From positions 3,041,661 to 3,105,660 of the forward strand of contig CP070763.1 in assembly GCA_020349025.1 (NCBI GenBank): a stretch of DNA of 64,000 bases, given 5' to 3'. This DNA comes from Candidatus Latescibacterota bacterium. Lineage in GTDB: Bacteria; Krumholzibacteriota; Krumholzibacteriia; G020349025. Both the position numbers and the translations under genes were made by a program. Positions 1 to 9,677 of the stretch are shown here, piece by piece; positions within the stretch are counted from its first letter, which is position 1; the number at the start of each line of letters is the position of its first letter. The notes beneath the pieces were generated by a model. That model saw only the letters and a list, made by a program, of their open reading frames with translations, searched no databases and was not told the DNA's origin.

Positions 1-1
1 G

Positions 2-1897
2 CGCCAGGAGGAGGCACCCCCGGTGCGCGACATCGGCCACCTGGAGTTCAGTCAGATCATGGTGTTCCACGGCGACGGACGTCTCATCCTCGACGAAACG
101 CTCAGCGATCTCTCCGACGAGGAGGCGCGCAAGTTCGTCACCGAGGCCCCACGCAAGGTCTTCGCGTCGCGCGACGACAGCGGCAACCTCAACCTCGGGG
201 CGCTGGAGCCGGTCTGGTTCTCGGCGCAGGAGGGTTTGAGCGAGACCGCCCCGGACGCGCGTCTCTACTACCTCTACTACCGCCGCCGCGTCACCGACGG
301 ACTCCTGCGCGACCTGGCGCCAATCCTCAACACCGACATCTCCGGCTTCCTCGGGCCGCGCCTGATGGTGTCGAGCCAGAAGAGCCTGGCGACGGCGGGG
401 CTTCTGCCGTCGCTTGCGCCCCCCGAGGCCTTCACGCACGTGCAGCTGCGCAACAACCGTTACGCCGTCGTCGAGGAGCGCGCGGGACCGCAACGCTACT
501 TCGCCGGCTACCTCCCGCTGGAGGATCGCTTCGGCACTCGCATCGGCACGCTCGCCGTGTCGCAGCTGCTGCACCCGGACGAGTTCGCGGTGGAGGTGGA
601 GCGCACGCGCACCATCGTGGTCGGGCTGTCGACGTTCATGTTCGTGCTCACGCTCATCCTGGGCGTGGTGTTCGCAGCTCGCATCTTCGATCCGGTGCGC
701 AACCTGATCGAGGGCACGCGCCGCATCGCCGGAGGGCAGCTCGGCTTCCGTCTGCGTGCCCGAGGCGGTGACGAGATCGGCGAGCTGGAGCGTTCTTTCA
801 ACGACATGGCGGAGCGCCTGCAGGTCGCGCGTGTGGCGCTGGAGCAGCGTCGGCGCTATCTCGAGGCGGTTCTCGGCAACATCGCATCCGGCGTGGTCAC
901 GACCGACGTCCACGGGCGCATCACCGCGGCCAACGCAGCCGCACGTCGCATCCTGCACCGCGCCGAGGGCAGCCTCGAAGATCGCACCTGCCGGGAGCTG
1001 GCGGTGCAGTCGGAGGACAGCGGCACGCGCACCTTCTGGACTCAGATCGGCGAATCGCCGGAGGGTGAGTTCTTCGAGATCACCATGCTGCGCGATGCCG
1101 AACGCCTGACCGTGCGTGTGATCGTCACCGACCTGCGAGCCTCCGACCAGGGGATCGCCGAATCGCTCGGACGCGTCGCCATCTTCGAGGACGTCACCGA
1201 GCTCATCCGCTCGAAGAAGCTCGCCGCCTGGGCCGAGATGGCACGCCAGGTGGCGCACGAGATCAAGAACCCGCTGACGCCGCTGAAGGCCTCGGCGCAG
1301 TTCATGGACCAGGCGTATCGCGACCAGAGCGACAAGTTCCCGCAGATCTTCAGCGAAGGGATGCGGACGATCGTGCAGCAGGTCGACGTGTTGCAGCGCA
1401 TCGCCAGCGAGTTCTCCGGCTTCGGGCGCGTGCAGAAACTGGAGCCGAGGCCGCTCGATCTGGGTGCGCTGCTGCGCCGCATCACCGGGCCCTACCGACA
1501 CATGCAGGGGCTGCAGCTGCGGCTGGCGAACGGCGACGGCGGCGACTTTCCGGGCGACGGTGTGCGCGTCCTCGGCGACGAGGAGGGCTTGCGCAAGGTG
1601 TTCAGCAACATCTTCGAAAACGCGCGCGAGGCGATGGGCGGCTCTGGACGCATCACCCTCGGCGTCGTGCCGCGCGCGGGTGGGCAGGTCGAGGTGTGCG
1701 TGACCGATGAGGGAGCTGGCCTCGCTCCCGAGGCGCACGAACGCCTCTTCGAGCCCTACTTCTCCACCAAGTCCACCGGCACCGGTCTCGGCCTCGCCAT
1801 CTCTCGCAGCATCCTCGAGGAGCTGGGGGGCTCGATCACGCTGGCCAACCGCGAGGAGGGCGGCGCCGAGGTGCGCGTGACCCTGGTGGCCTGCTGA
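2..1897 (+). CDS. NtrY-like sensor histidine kinase, 5' end outside window
   Basis: Membrane sensor kinase that autophosphorylates on His and passes phosphate to a response regulator. Counting from the GTG at 23: an extracytoplasmic region (about 1-200), one membrane segment (about 203-226), HAMP (about 226-278), PAS (about 285-390), HisKA with the phospho-acceptor in the motif RQVAHEIKNPLTPL (His about 412), and a HATPase_c domain with N box (NIFENAREAM), G1 (DEGAGL) and G2 (GTGLGLA). The HAMP-PAS-HisKA order and the HEIKNPLTP signature are typical of NtrY. The frame is open to base 2 and a first membrane helix is expected before the sensor region, so I treat it as truncated. An AGGAGG lies 8 nt before the GTG at 23, so a real internal start there cannot be excluded. 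The partner regulator is not in the window. Confidence 0.85.
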   Translation, partial: RQEEAPPVRDIGHLEFSQIMVFHGDGRLILDETLSDLSDEEARKFVTEAPRKVFASRDDSGNLNLGALEPVWFSAQEGLSETAPDARLYYLYYRRRVTDGLLRDLAPILNTDISGFLGPRLMVSSQKSLATAGLLPSLAPPEAFTHVQLRNNRYAVVEERAGPQRYFAGYLPLEDRFGTRIGTLAVSQLLHPDEFAVEVERTRTIVVGLSTFMFVLTLILGVVFAARIFDPVRNLIEGTRRIAGGQLGFRLRARGGDEIGELERSFNDMAERLQVARVALEQRRRYLEAVLGNIASGVVTTDVHGRITAANAAARRILHRAEGSLEDRTCRELAVQSEDSGTRTFWTQIGESPEGEFFEITMLRDAERLTVRVIVTDLRASDQGIAESLGRVAIFEDVTELIRSKKLAAWAEMARQVAHEIKNPLTPLKASAQFMDQAYRDQSDKFPQIFSEGMRTIVQQVDVLQRIASEFSGFGRVQKLEPRPLDLGALLRRITGPYRHMQGLQLRLANGDGGDFPGDGVRVLGDEEGLRKVFSNIFENAREAMGGSGRITLGVVPRAGGQVEVCVTDEGAGLAPEAHERLFEPYFSTKSTGTGLGLAISRSILEELGGSITLANREEGGAEVRVTLVAC

Positions 1898-1941
1898 GCC
1901 CAGCGTGGGCGCAATTTATGCTCGAAACCCCCGACGGACGT

Positions 1942-1947
1942 TATAAT
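1942..1947 (+). promoter_or_regulatory. candidate -10 box before the DUF4159 operon
   Basis: A perfect TATAAT sits in an AT-richer patch between the kinase stop and the DUF4159 start, in otherwise GC-rich sequence. No good TTGACA lies 16-18 nt upstream, so the -35 is weak or absent. It would place a transcript start near 1954, about 85 nt before the ATG at 2038. Confidence 0.35.
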
Positions 1948-2037
1948 TGCGCAGTGATGCGCCCGCCGCGGCCCGGGAACACCTGCGCCGGAGCCGCGTA
2001 CCACACCTAGAGTCGCCGGCCCGCCTGGAAGGGACCC

Positions 2038-2790
2038 ATGGAAGCTCGCCGCGACCGCCCCACACGGTGTGGGGTCTCTGCCCTATTCTCCGCCGCGCTC
2101 GGAGTCCGAGCGCGGCTGCGTCTGCGTGCGCTCGCGGGCGCCCTCGGGGTGATCCTGGCGCTTGCGACCGCGGCCGTCGCCGAGGACCCCACACGCGAAT
2201 CGGCCATCCACATCGGCCGCCTGCACTACGACGGCGGCGGCGACTGGTACTCGAACCCCAGCTCCATGCCCAACTGGATGCGGGTCTTCCAGCAACGCAC
2301 CGGCATCGTGACGCACCACGAGGAGGTGGTCGTGCGTCCGGGCGACGACGCCATGTACCGCTACCCGATCGTCTACATGAATGGCCACGGGACCGTGAAC
2401 TTCTCCGACGAGGAAGCCCGATTCCTGCGCGAATGGATGCTGAACGGGGGTTTCCTGTGGGCCGACGACAATTACGGCATGGATCGCTCGTTCCGGCGTG
2501 AGGTGAAGAAGATCTTCCCCGACCGGGAGCTGGTGGAGCTGCCCAACGACCACGAAATCTACACCTGCTTCTACACGCTTCCCGGCCTGCCGAAGGTGCA
2601 CGAGCACGACAAGAAGCCGCCGCAGAGCCTGGTCGTCACCGATCGTGGCCGCATCGTGCTGCTGTACACGTACGAATCCGACATCGGAGACGGCCTCGAG
2701 GACCCCGACGTGCACAGGGATCCACCCGAGAGGCGCGAAGCGGCCATGCGCATGGCCATCAACGTTTTGTACTACGCGCTCACCCATTGA
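2038..2790 (+). CDS. DUF4159 domain-containing exported protein
   Basis: 250 residues. An N-terminal hydrophobic stretch ending in ATAAVAED (about 35-52) looks like a cleavable signal sequence, preceded by an unusually long basic N-terminus, so the true start may be internal. The mature part fits the DUF4159 family: RLHYDGGGDWY, then the conserved YMNGHGTVNFSDEE and NGGFLWADDNYG. The last motif resembles the nucleophile-elbow region of class I glutamine-amidotransferase-like folds but has no Cys. Members usually sit beside DUF58, BatA and DUF4175 genes; biochemical function is unknown. The next gene starts 62 nt after its stop if the ATG at 2853 is used, and the genes appear co-transcribed. 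Confidence 0.85.
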   Translation: MEARRDRPTRCGVSALFSAALGVRARLRLRALAGALGVILALATAAVAEDPTRESAIHIGRLHYDGGGDWYSNPSSMPNWMRVFQQRTGIVTHHEEVVVRPGDDAMYRYPIVYMNGHGTVNFSDEEARFLREWMLNGGFLWADDNYGMDRSFRREVKKIFPDRELVELPNDHEIYTCFYTLPGLPKVHEHDKKPPQSLVVTDRGRIVLLYTYESDIGDGLEDPDVHRDPPERREAAMRMAINVLYYALTH

Positions 2791-2852
2791 TTGACGGTGG
2801 ACGCGCTATGTTCGGCTCGAGAGCGCCAGGTCGACGACCCGAGGAGAGATCG

Positions 2853-5800
2853 ATGGCTGCAGAAGACTCGACACAGAGGCTCGAGAAGCGTGGCAAACTC
2901 CTGATCTCGCTCCTGCGCCGAAGCAAACGCGAGCATCAGCGCAACATCATCGTCTGGGGCGGATTGCGCCTGCTGTCGACGGTCGCGCTCGGGGCTCTCG
3001 TTCTCCTGCTCGTCTCGCTCCTGGCCCCGATCCTGCCGCGGCCGCTGGGCCTGGCCCTGGCAGCGGTCGCCTGGGTGGGGATCGCCTGGCTCGTGTGGAC
3101 CTGCTGGTTGCGGCCGCTGCGCGCCGTGCCCAACCTGTCGGTCTTCTCGCGCCTGGTCGAGGAGCGCCGCGACTTCCGGGACATGCTGCGCGCGGCGTTG
3201 GAGTTCAGCGAGCGTGGGACTCCCTCGGGCGGCTCGGCGGACCTCGCAGCCACCACCGTCGATCGCGCCTACGACGAGGCGCGCAAGCTCGACCTCACGT
3301 CGCTCTTCCAGTTCCCCAGTAAGCGGCGCGATGCAGCGATCCTGTTCGGCACGGCAAGCGTCTTCGTTCTGCTGGCGCTTCTGGTTCCAGCAGCGCCACA
3401 GCGCCTCGTGCAGGGCTTGGCGTTTGCGTATCCCTCTCCCGCGTCGATCGTTTACGGCGATCTCGAGGTTGCCGACGGCAACTTCGATGTGCTGGCGGGA
3501 GAGGATGTCGTGGTGCGCGTTCTCGACCACGGACCGCTGGCTCCGGAGATGCTCCTGCGCTTCAACGACACCGGCGATCTCTGGAAGATGCGACGCCTCG
3601 AGCCGCGCGGCGCGGCGGCGCCGTGGGTCTACGAGTTCCGTTTCGAGAACATCCGCGATCACACGTCGTACCGGTTCGAGAGCGGCAAGCGCCACACGGA
3701 AGATTTCCGCATCACGGTGGTGCAGCGTCCCATCGTCCATCGCTTCAGCTTGAAGCTCGTGCCGCCCGAGTACACGCGCCGTGAGCCGATGCTCCTCGAA
3801 GAGGGGCGCGGCGACGCCATCGCGCTCTTCGGGACGCGGATCGAGATCGAGGGAACGGCCTCGAACGCGCTGGTGGATGGCTACGTCGTCCCGGAGAAGG
3901 ACGAGGCCGCCAAACGCACGCTCGAGCAACCGCAGCAGCTGCAGGTGGAGGGCAGCCGTTTCAGCACCGCGTTCACGCTGCGCAGCGACCTGCGCTACCA
4001 CTTCGAGGTGACGGATCGGCTCGGGCACACGAACGCGGATCCGGTGACCTATCAGATCAGCGTCATCGAGGACAGCCCCCCCTACGTGGAGCTGCGCGAG
4101 CCGCAGGGGGACGCGACGATCCCGAAGTCACTCGAAGTCCCGCTCGTCATCTACGCCTCCGACGATTTCGGTGTGTCGCGCATGACGGTCGTCTACAAGC
4201 ACGAGCGCGACGGAGAGGACCTCGGCAACCCGGAGCGTCGCGCCAACATGCAGCTGCATGGCAAGACGGCGGTCGATCCCGAGGGCAAGCCGCTCGGGCG
4301 TGAGCCCGCACCCGAGCTGATCAAGACCTTCCGCTGGAACCTCAAGGAGATCGGGCTCTACCCGGGCGACTACGTCTCCTTCTACATCGAGGTGGAGGAC
4401 AACGACGAGTTCTCCGGCCACAAGACCGCGCGCACCCCGACGTACCGTTTGCGCCTGCCGACGCTCGGCGAGCTCTACGCCGAGATCCAGGATCGTGACG
4501 ACCACCGCATGGCGGAGCTCGACGAGGTGCTGGAGAAGGGCGAGGAGGTGCGCGAGAAGTTCGAGAAACTGGCGCGCGAGCTCAAGAAGCACCCGGAGAT
4601 GGATTGGAAGAAAGAAGAGGAGGTCCAGCGCGCCCTCGAGAAGCAGCGCGAGCTGGCCGAGAAAGTGAGCGAGATCGCGGAAGAGCTGCAGCGCGAGGTC
4701 GAGAAGATGGAGGAGCAGCAGCTCGTCAGCTCCGAGATCGCCGAGAAGATGGAGGAGATCCGCAAGCTGATGGAGCAGGTGGAGGACGAGGCACTGCGCG
4801 AGTACATGGAGCGCCTGCAGGAGGCGATGAAGCAGATCTCTCCCGAAGAGATGCAACGCGCCATGGAGAAGATGGAGCTCACGCAGGAGGAGTTCCTGAA
4901 GCGACTCGAGCGCACCAAGGCCCTGCTCGAGCAGCTGAAACGCGAGCAGGAGCTCGACGCGCTCGTCGAGCGCGCGGCCGAGCTGCTGGAGAGGCAGGAG
5001 GATCTCACCGATCGCACGCTCGAGCTCCAGGGGGAGATGGAGCAGGAGCAAGCGGAAGCGGGCGACGAGGAGCAGGAGGGGGAGGGGGAGAAACGCGAAG
5101 GGCAGGAGGAGCCGAGCAAGGAGTCGCAAGAGGAGTCGGAGCGCCTCGGCAACGAGCAGGAGCAGCTGTCGAAGGAGATGGAGCAGCTGCAGGAGGAGCT
5201 GGCGGAGCTGACGCAGCAGATGCAGGAGGCGAAGCGGCCGGAGCTCGACGACGTCAACGAGAGCATGCAGCAGCAGCAGCCGTCGGAGCCGATGGAAGAG
5301 GCTGCGGAGCAGCTGCAACAGATGCAACCACAGGATGCCCAGCAGAGCCAGCAGGAAGCGGAGCGTCGCCTGCGCGCGCTGTACGAGGAGCTGATGAACG
5401 CCCAGATGGCGATGTCGCAGAACATGGACGCCGAGGTCGCGCAGGCGCTGCAGGAGGCCGCGCGGCAGTCGCTCGACGTCTCCTTCCGCCAGGAGCACCT
5501 GACGCGCAAGGCGGCTCCGGTGGGCGACTACGAGCGCACCGGCGACCTGGCGCGCTCGCAGCAGGCGCTGCGCTCCGCGACCGGCAACGTCGTGCAGGGG
5601 CTCGACGACCTCGGCCAGAAGTCGATGCAGGTTCCGGAGCACATCGCGGCGCTCCTGGGGCAATCGATCCTCAAGATGGAAGAGGCGATCGACGCCTACG
5701 AGAAGGGCAACGCGCTCGCGGGTCGCATCCACGGCCAGGATGCCTACGCCGATCTGAACCGCGTCGTCATCGAGCTCAATCGCTCTTCCAAAGCGTGCCA

Positions 5801-6371
5801 GAGCGGTGGCGGCGGCATGTCGTCGCGCCAGCGCATGGACCAGATGACGCAGCGGCAGGAATCACTGAACGACGCCACGCGCCAGTTCCATCAGCGTCTG
5901 CCCAACCCGCAGCAGATGTCGCCGGAGGAGCGCGAGGCGATGGCGCGACTCCTCGGTGAGCAACGCGCGATCCAGCAGGAGTTGCAGGACATCGAGCGCC
6001 AGGCACGCGAGCAGCGCGACCTGCTCGGACGCATGGACAAGATGCTCGAGGAGATGAAGGAAGTCGTCGAGGACATGGAGAGCGAGGCACTCAGCGACGA
6101 GACGATGCGGGTGCAGGAACGCATCCTGTCGCGCATGCTGCAGGCGCGCCGATCGCTGCACAAGCGCGACTACAACAAGCAACGCGAGAGCCGTACGGCC
6201 GAGGAGCTCTTCAGTGAGGGGGGCGGCCCACTCGACGAGGACGACCAGCTCTCCAAGCTGCGGCGCGACATCCTGCGTGCGCTGGAGTCCGGGACCCCGG
6301 AGGAGTACCAGGAGCTGGTGAGGCTCTACTTCCGCGCCATCGCCGAGGCTGAAGAGAAGGAGGTCCCGTGA
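2853..6371 (+). CDS. DUF4175 family giant coiled-coil membrane protein
   Basis: 1172 residues from the ATG at 2853, chosen because GAGGAG lies 6 nt upstream; the frame is open to a TTG at 2787 that overlaps the previous stop. Two or three membrane helices near the N-terminus (about 28-75 and about 160-182) are followed by a beta-rich periplasmic region (about 200-540). A very long Glu/Gln/Lys-rich coiled coil follows (about 540-870 and again about 990-1120), with a polar Glu/Gln-rich linker. Helix-beta region-coiled coil is the DUF4175 layout. It overlaps the next gene by 4 nt (GTGA), implying translational coupling. Function unknown; an envelope scaffold is an inference. The biased codon content of the coiled coil creates long meaningless antisense frames. 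Confidence 0.85.
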   Translation: MAAEDSTQRLEKRGKLLISLLRRSKREHQRNIIVWGGLRLLSTVALGALVLLLVSLLAPILPRPLGLALAAVAWVGIAWLVWTCWLRPLRAVPNLSVFSRLVEERRDFRDMLRAALEFSERGTPSGGSADLAATTVDRAYDEARKLDLTSLFQFPSKRRDAAILFGTASVFVLLALLVPAAPQRLVQGLAFAYPSPASIVYGDLEVADGNFDVLAGEDVVVRVLDHGPLAPEMLLRFNDTGDLWKMRRLEPRGAAAPWVYEFRFENIRDHTSYRFESGKRHTEDFRITVVQRPIVHRFSLKLVPPEYTRREPMLLEEGRGDAIALFGTRIEIEGTASNALVDGYVVPEKDEAAKRTLEQPQQLQVEGSRFSTAFTLRSDLRYHFEVTDRLGHTNADPVTYQISVIEDSPPYVELREPQGDATIPKSLEVPLVIYASDDFGVSRMTVVYKHERDGEDLGNPERRANMQLHGKTAVDPEGKPLGREPAPELIKTFRWNLKEIGLYPGDYVSFYIEVEDNDEFSGHKTARTPTYRLRLPTLGELYAEIQDRDDHRMAELDEVLEKGEEVREKFEKLARELKKHPEMDWKKEEEVQRALEKQRELAEKVSEIAEELQREVEKMEEQQLVSSEIAEKMEEIRKLMEQVEDEALREYMERLQEAMKQISPEEMQRAMEKMELTQEEFLKRLERTKALLEQLKREQELDALVERAAELLERQEDLTDRTLELQGEMEQEQAEAGDEEQEGEGEKREGQEEPSKESQEESERLGNEQEQLSKEMEQLQEELAELTQQMQEAKRPELDDVNESMQQQQPSEPMEEAAEQLQQMQPQDAQQSQQEAERRLRALYEELMNAQMAMSQNMDAEVAQALQEAARQSLDVSFRQEHLTRKAAPVGDYERTGDLARSQQALRSATGNVVQGLDDLGQKSMQVPEHIAALLGQSILKMEEAIDAYEKGNALAGRIHGQDAYADLNRVVIELNRSSKACQSGGGGMSSRQRMDQMTQRQESLNDATRQFHQRLPNPQQMSPEEREAMARLLGEQRAIQQELQDIERQAREQRDLLGRMDKMLEEMKEVVEDMESEALSDETMRVQERILSRMLQARRSLHKRDYNKQRESRTAEELFSEGGGPLDEDDQLSKLRRDILRALESGTPEEYQELVRLYFRAIAEAEEKEVP

Positions 6372-8386
6372 GGCACGCCATCGCGAACGCACGTGGATCC
6401 CTCCCGGCACTCGTCACCGTCGTCCTGCTCCTGGCGACCGGCTTGGCACACGACGTCCAGGCGCAAAGCGGCGCGGCGGACGCCACCACCCCCTTCGATG
6501 ACCAGCTGCACGCGGGCATGCTCGAGCTGCGTCGGCTCGAGCGCATGAACGATCGCGCCGGCGCCATCCGCGTCGGCGAGCAGCTGCTGCGCGAGTATCC
6601 CGATCACCCGCGGGTGGAGGAGGCGCTCCTGCACCTCTACCGGCTGGAGCGGCGTGACCAGCAGTTGATCGCGTTGCTGGCGCGTCGCGTCGAGCGCAAC
6701 GCCGGCAGCCCCGAGATCCTGCGCGAAGCGCGCGAGCTGGGCACCTACCTCCTGGCGCACAAGCGACACTCGGAGGCGCTGGCCATGATGCAGCGCGTCA
6801 TCGCGGCGAACCCGCTGGACGAGACGCGCTACCGCATGGCGGCAGTGCTGCTTCGGAGCCACCGGCATCTCGACCTGGCGATCGAGATCTACCGCCAGGG
6901 ACGCCGCGCCACCGGGCGCGAGATCCTCTTCGCGGCCGAGCTCGCGCAGCTCGAGGAGGCGCGCGGCAACTACTCCGCCGCCATCGGCGAGTACCTGCTC
7001 CTCGTCATGGATCCAGATCGGCGACCGCGGGCCCGGCGCAAGATCATTCGTCTGCTCGAGCGCGCCGACGACCCGGCCGAGGTCCTTCGGCGCGTCGACG
7101 ATCTGCGCCGCAAGCATCCCAGGAGCGCCGCGGTGCAGGATATTGCGGCCACCGCCTACCTGCAGAGCGGCCGGCTCGAGGATGCATACGATGCAGCGCG
7201 CGCAGCCGACCGCTACGCCGACGACCAGGGGGAGCACCTGCTGGAGTTCGGGCGCCTGGCGCTGCAGACGGCCGAGGGGCAGGCGGTCGACCTGGAGCGC
7301 GCCCGCCTCGGAGTGCGCGTGCTCGAGCGCCTGCCGAAGGCGCATCCGAAGAGCAACCTGATCCCGGAGTCGGCGCGCCTGCTGGCGGAGGGCCTGGTCG
7401 CGGTGGCGCGACAGGTGGAGGATGAGCCCACACGCACGGAACTGTTGGAGTCCGCAGTGGAGTCGCTCGACACGACCGTCGGCGAGCCGCGCTTCGTCGC
7501 TCTGCAGAGCGACGCGTTGGCTTTGAAGGCGATGATTCTCTTCGAGGACCTGGAGCGACCGGAAGCGGCGCTTGCAACCTTCGAGCGGCTGGTGGAGCAC
7601 CAACGCGTCCAGAACGAGTCGGACCACATGGTGCGGGTGCAGATGGGATTGTGCCTCGCAGCTCTCGACCGCTTCGACGAGGCGCGCAGCGTTCTCGAGG
7701 AGGTTGCGGACTCCGGCTCGGAGCCGCCGCCCGAGCTCCAGATGCAGCCGCAACCGAACCCGCGCCGCCCACACCGGAAGAAGCAGGTGACGCCGGAGAC
7801 GGTGGGGCGGTCGCGTGCGCGCTACCATCTCGCGGAGCTCGATCTCGTCGAGGGCAAGTTCGACCAGGCGATCGACGGCTTCGCGGCGCTGGCGGAGGAG
7901 GCGCCGGAGGATCGGCTTGCCAACGACTGCCTCGATCTGGCGCTGTTGTTGAACGAGGCTTCCCTCGACCCGACGCCCGACGCGCGCGCTCGCTTCAGCT
8001 CCTACCGAGGCTCGCTTCTGCGGCGCAATCCGCAGGCGGCGCGTGCCGAGCTCGAGAAGCTGGTGGCGGAGCACAGCGAGTCCACGCTGCATCCGATCGC
8101 GTTGTTCGAGCTCGCCTCGACATTCGACGCGGAGGGGAAGTTCGATCTGGCGCTGCAGCAGTACGACAAGCTCGTCGAGCTGCACGCCGAACACCGCCTG
8201 GCAGCGCGCGCGCTCGAGGCGATCGGCGACGTCCATCTCGACAAGCTCGGCCAGCCGGAGGAAGCGATCGCGAGCTACGAGCGTGTCCTGCTCGACTATC
8301 CGGACGACCTGTTCCTGGACGACGTGCGCAAGAAGCTACTGACCGCCCGACGGGCGCTGAAGGAGGAGGATGATGCCACGCCCTGA
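6368..8386 (+). CDS. exported TPR-repeat protein
   Basis: 672 residues from GTG, overlapping the DUF4175 stop by 4 nt. A signal sequence (about 1-34) ends near VQAQS. The rest is helical with many degenerate tetratricopeptide repeats throughout, for example about 65-300 and a clear C-terminal set containing DLALQQYDKLVELHAEHRLA and EEAIASYERVLLDYP. A Pro-rich linker (about 457-475) separates two repeat blocks. TPR arrays mediate protein-protein contacts; with its neighbours it probably forms part of a periplasmic assembly. The final 17 nt overlap the start of the next gene. No catalytic motif is visible. Confidence 0.85.
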   Translation: MRHAIANARGSLPALVTVVLLLATGLAHDVQAQSGAADATTPFDDQLHAGMLELRRLERMNDRAGAIRVGEQLLREYPDHPRVEEALLHLYRLERRDQQLIALLARRVERNAGSPEILREARELGTYLLAHKRHSEALAMMQRVIAANPLDETRYRMAAVLLRSHRHLDLAIEIYRQGRRATGREILFAAELAQLEEARGNYSAAIGEYLLLVMDPDRRPRARRKIIRLLERADDPAEVLRRVDDLRRKHPRSAAVQDIAATAYLQSGRLEDAYDAARAADRYADDQGEHLLEFGRLALQTAEGQAVDLERARLGVRVLERLPKAHPKSNLIPESARLLAEGLVAVARQVEDEPTRTELLESAVESLDTTVGEPRFVALQSDALALKAMILFEDLERPEAALATFERLVEHQRVQNESDHMVRVQMGLCLAALDRFDEARSVLEEVADSGSEPPPELQMQPQPNPRRPHRKKQVTPETVGRSRARYHLAELDLVEGKFDQAIDGFAALAEEAPEDRLANDCLDLALLLNEASLDPTPDARARFSSYRGSLLRRNPQAARAELEKLVAEHSESTLHPIALFELASTFDAEGKFDLALQQYDKLVELHAEHRLAARALEAIGDVHLDKLGQPEEAIASYERVLLDYPDDLFLDDVRKKLLTARRALKEEDDATP

Positions 8387-9677
8387 TTCCGCATCCCGCA
8401 ACACCATCCGGCAGCGCGTGGCACGCGTCGCCCTCGTCTTCATGACTCTGAGCGTCGCAGCGCTGCCGGCGGCGGCGGCGGAGTACATGCTGATTCCGAT
8501 GGACCTCAAGCAGACCAACCACCTGAAGGCGTACGGTCTCGCGTACCACATGCTGACGCAGGGGATCGATGTGGAGTGGCTGCTGAACTACCGCGGCGGC
8601 TCCTTCCTGGCGCGGCGCAACGCCGAGATGGAGCTGGAGTCGCGCGTGCGCGGCGTCCTCTTCACGGTCGTGGGCTCGACCGAGGTGGCGCGGATCAAAG
8701 CGGAGGTGGAGCGCGAGAACATGGAGGTGGTGCTGCTGGAGAAGGCGCCGCGGCTCGCCGTCTACACGCCGCCGAACGCGCAGCCGTGGGACGATGCCGT
8801 GACGCTGGCGCTCGACTACGCCGAGGTGCCGTTCGACAAGGTGTACGACCGCGAGGTGCTCGACGGCGACCTCGACCAGTACGACTGGCTACACCTGCAC
8901 CACGAGGATTTCACGGGGCAGTTCGGCAAGTTCTACGCCAGCTATCGGTTCGCCGCCTGGTACCAGCACGACGTCGAGGTGAACGAGCGGCTGGCGCGCG
9001 AGCTCGGATTTACGAAGGTCTCCGATCTGAAGAAGGCGGTCGCGAGCACCATCCGCGTCTACGTCGAGTCGGGCGGCTTCCTGTTTGCGATGTGCTCCGC
9101 CACAGATACGATCGACATCGCTCTGGCTGCGGCGGGCGTGGACGTCGTCGCGCGCGAGTTCGATCACGACGGCGTCACCCCGGGCGCCCAGAGCAAGCTG
9201 CAGTTCGAGCACAGCTTCGCCTTCGAGAACTTCTCGCTCGAGATGAATCCGCTCGTGTACGAGTTCTCCAACATCGACACGAGCAACTACGCGCGCCTCC
9301 GCGGCCCCGAGGCGGATTACTTCACGCTCTTCGAGTTCGCGGCCAAGCATGACCCCGTCCCGGCGATGCTGACACAGTGTCATGTCAACGTGATCAACGG
9401 CTTCCTCGGTCAGACCACCGGCTTCCGCCAGGGGCTGGTCAAGAAGTCGGTCGTTTTGCTCGCCAAGGTGGAGGGGAGCGAAGAGGTCAAGTACCTGCAC
9501 GGCAACGCGGGCCGCGGCACGTTCACGTTCTACGGGGGCCACGACCCGGAGGACTACCAGCACGCGGTCGGCGATCCACCGACCCGGCTCGAGCTCCACG
9601 TCAACTCGCCCGGCTACCGGCTCATCCTCAACAACATCCTCTTCCCGGCGGCACGCAAGAAGGAGCAGAAGACCTGA
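8370..9677 (+). CDS. secreted protein of the family mislabelled asparagine synthetase B
   Basis: 435 residues with a signal sequence ending at AAAAAE (about 20-37). The body contains PMDLKQTNHLKAYG, LLNYRGGSFL, YDWLHLHHEDFTGQFGKFY and GGFLFAMCSATDT, which I recall from a conserved exported family in Bacteroidota and relatives that databases often label asparagine synthetase B. It lacks the N-terminal Cys of glutamine-hydrolysing synthetases and any SGGxDS ATP-pyrophosphatase motif, so that label is not supported. The motif around Cys242 (FAMCSATD), after a GGFLF strand, resembles a class I GATase nucleophile elbow, which is an inference. It overlaps the TPR gene by 17 nt and is the last gene of the operon. 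Confidence 0.8.
   Translation: MMPRPDSASRNTIRQRVARVALVFMTLSVAALPAAAAEYMLIPMDLKQTNHLKAYGLAYHMLTQGIDVEWLLNYRGGSFLARRNAEMELESRVRGVLFTVVGSTEVARIKAEVERENMEVVLLEKAPRLAVYTPPNAQPWDDAVTLALDYAEVPFDKVYDREVLDGDLDQYDWLHLHHEDFTGQFGKFYASYRFAAWYQHDVEVNERLARELGFTKVSDLKKAVASTIRVYVESGGFLFAMCSATDTIDIALAAAGVDVVAREFDHDGVTPGAQSKLQFEHSFAFENFSLEMNPLVYEFSNIDTSNYARLRGPEADYFTLFEFAAKHDPVPAMLTQCHVNVINGFLGQTTGFRQGLVKKSVVLLAKVEGSEEVKYLHGNAGRGTFTFYGGHDPEDYQHAVGDPPTRLELHVNSPGYRLILNNILFPAARKKEQKT

Noticed and set aside
4128..5732. Leu-rich 534-residue antisense frame under the coiled coil
   Set aside because: The repeats of Glu/Gln/Lys codons on the plus strand read as Leu/Phe/Ser on the minus strand; composition artefact.
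6326..8236. 636-residue minus-strand frame under the TPR gene
   Set aside because: Antisense shadow with no domain; the plus strand has a signal peptide and TPRs.
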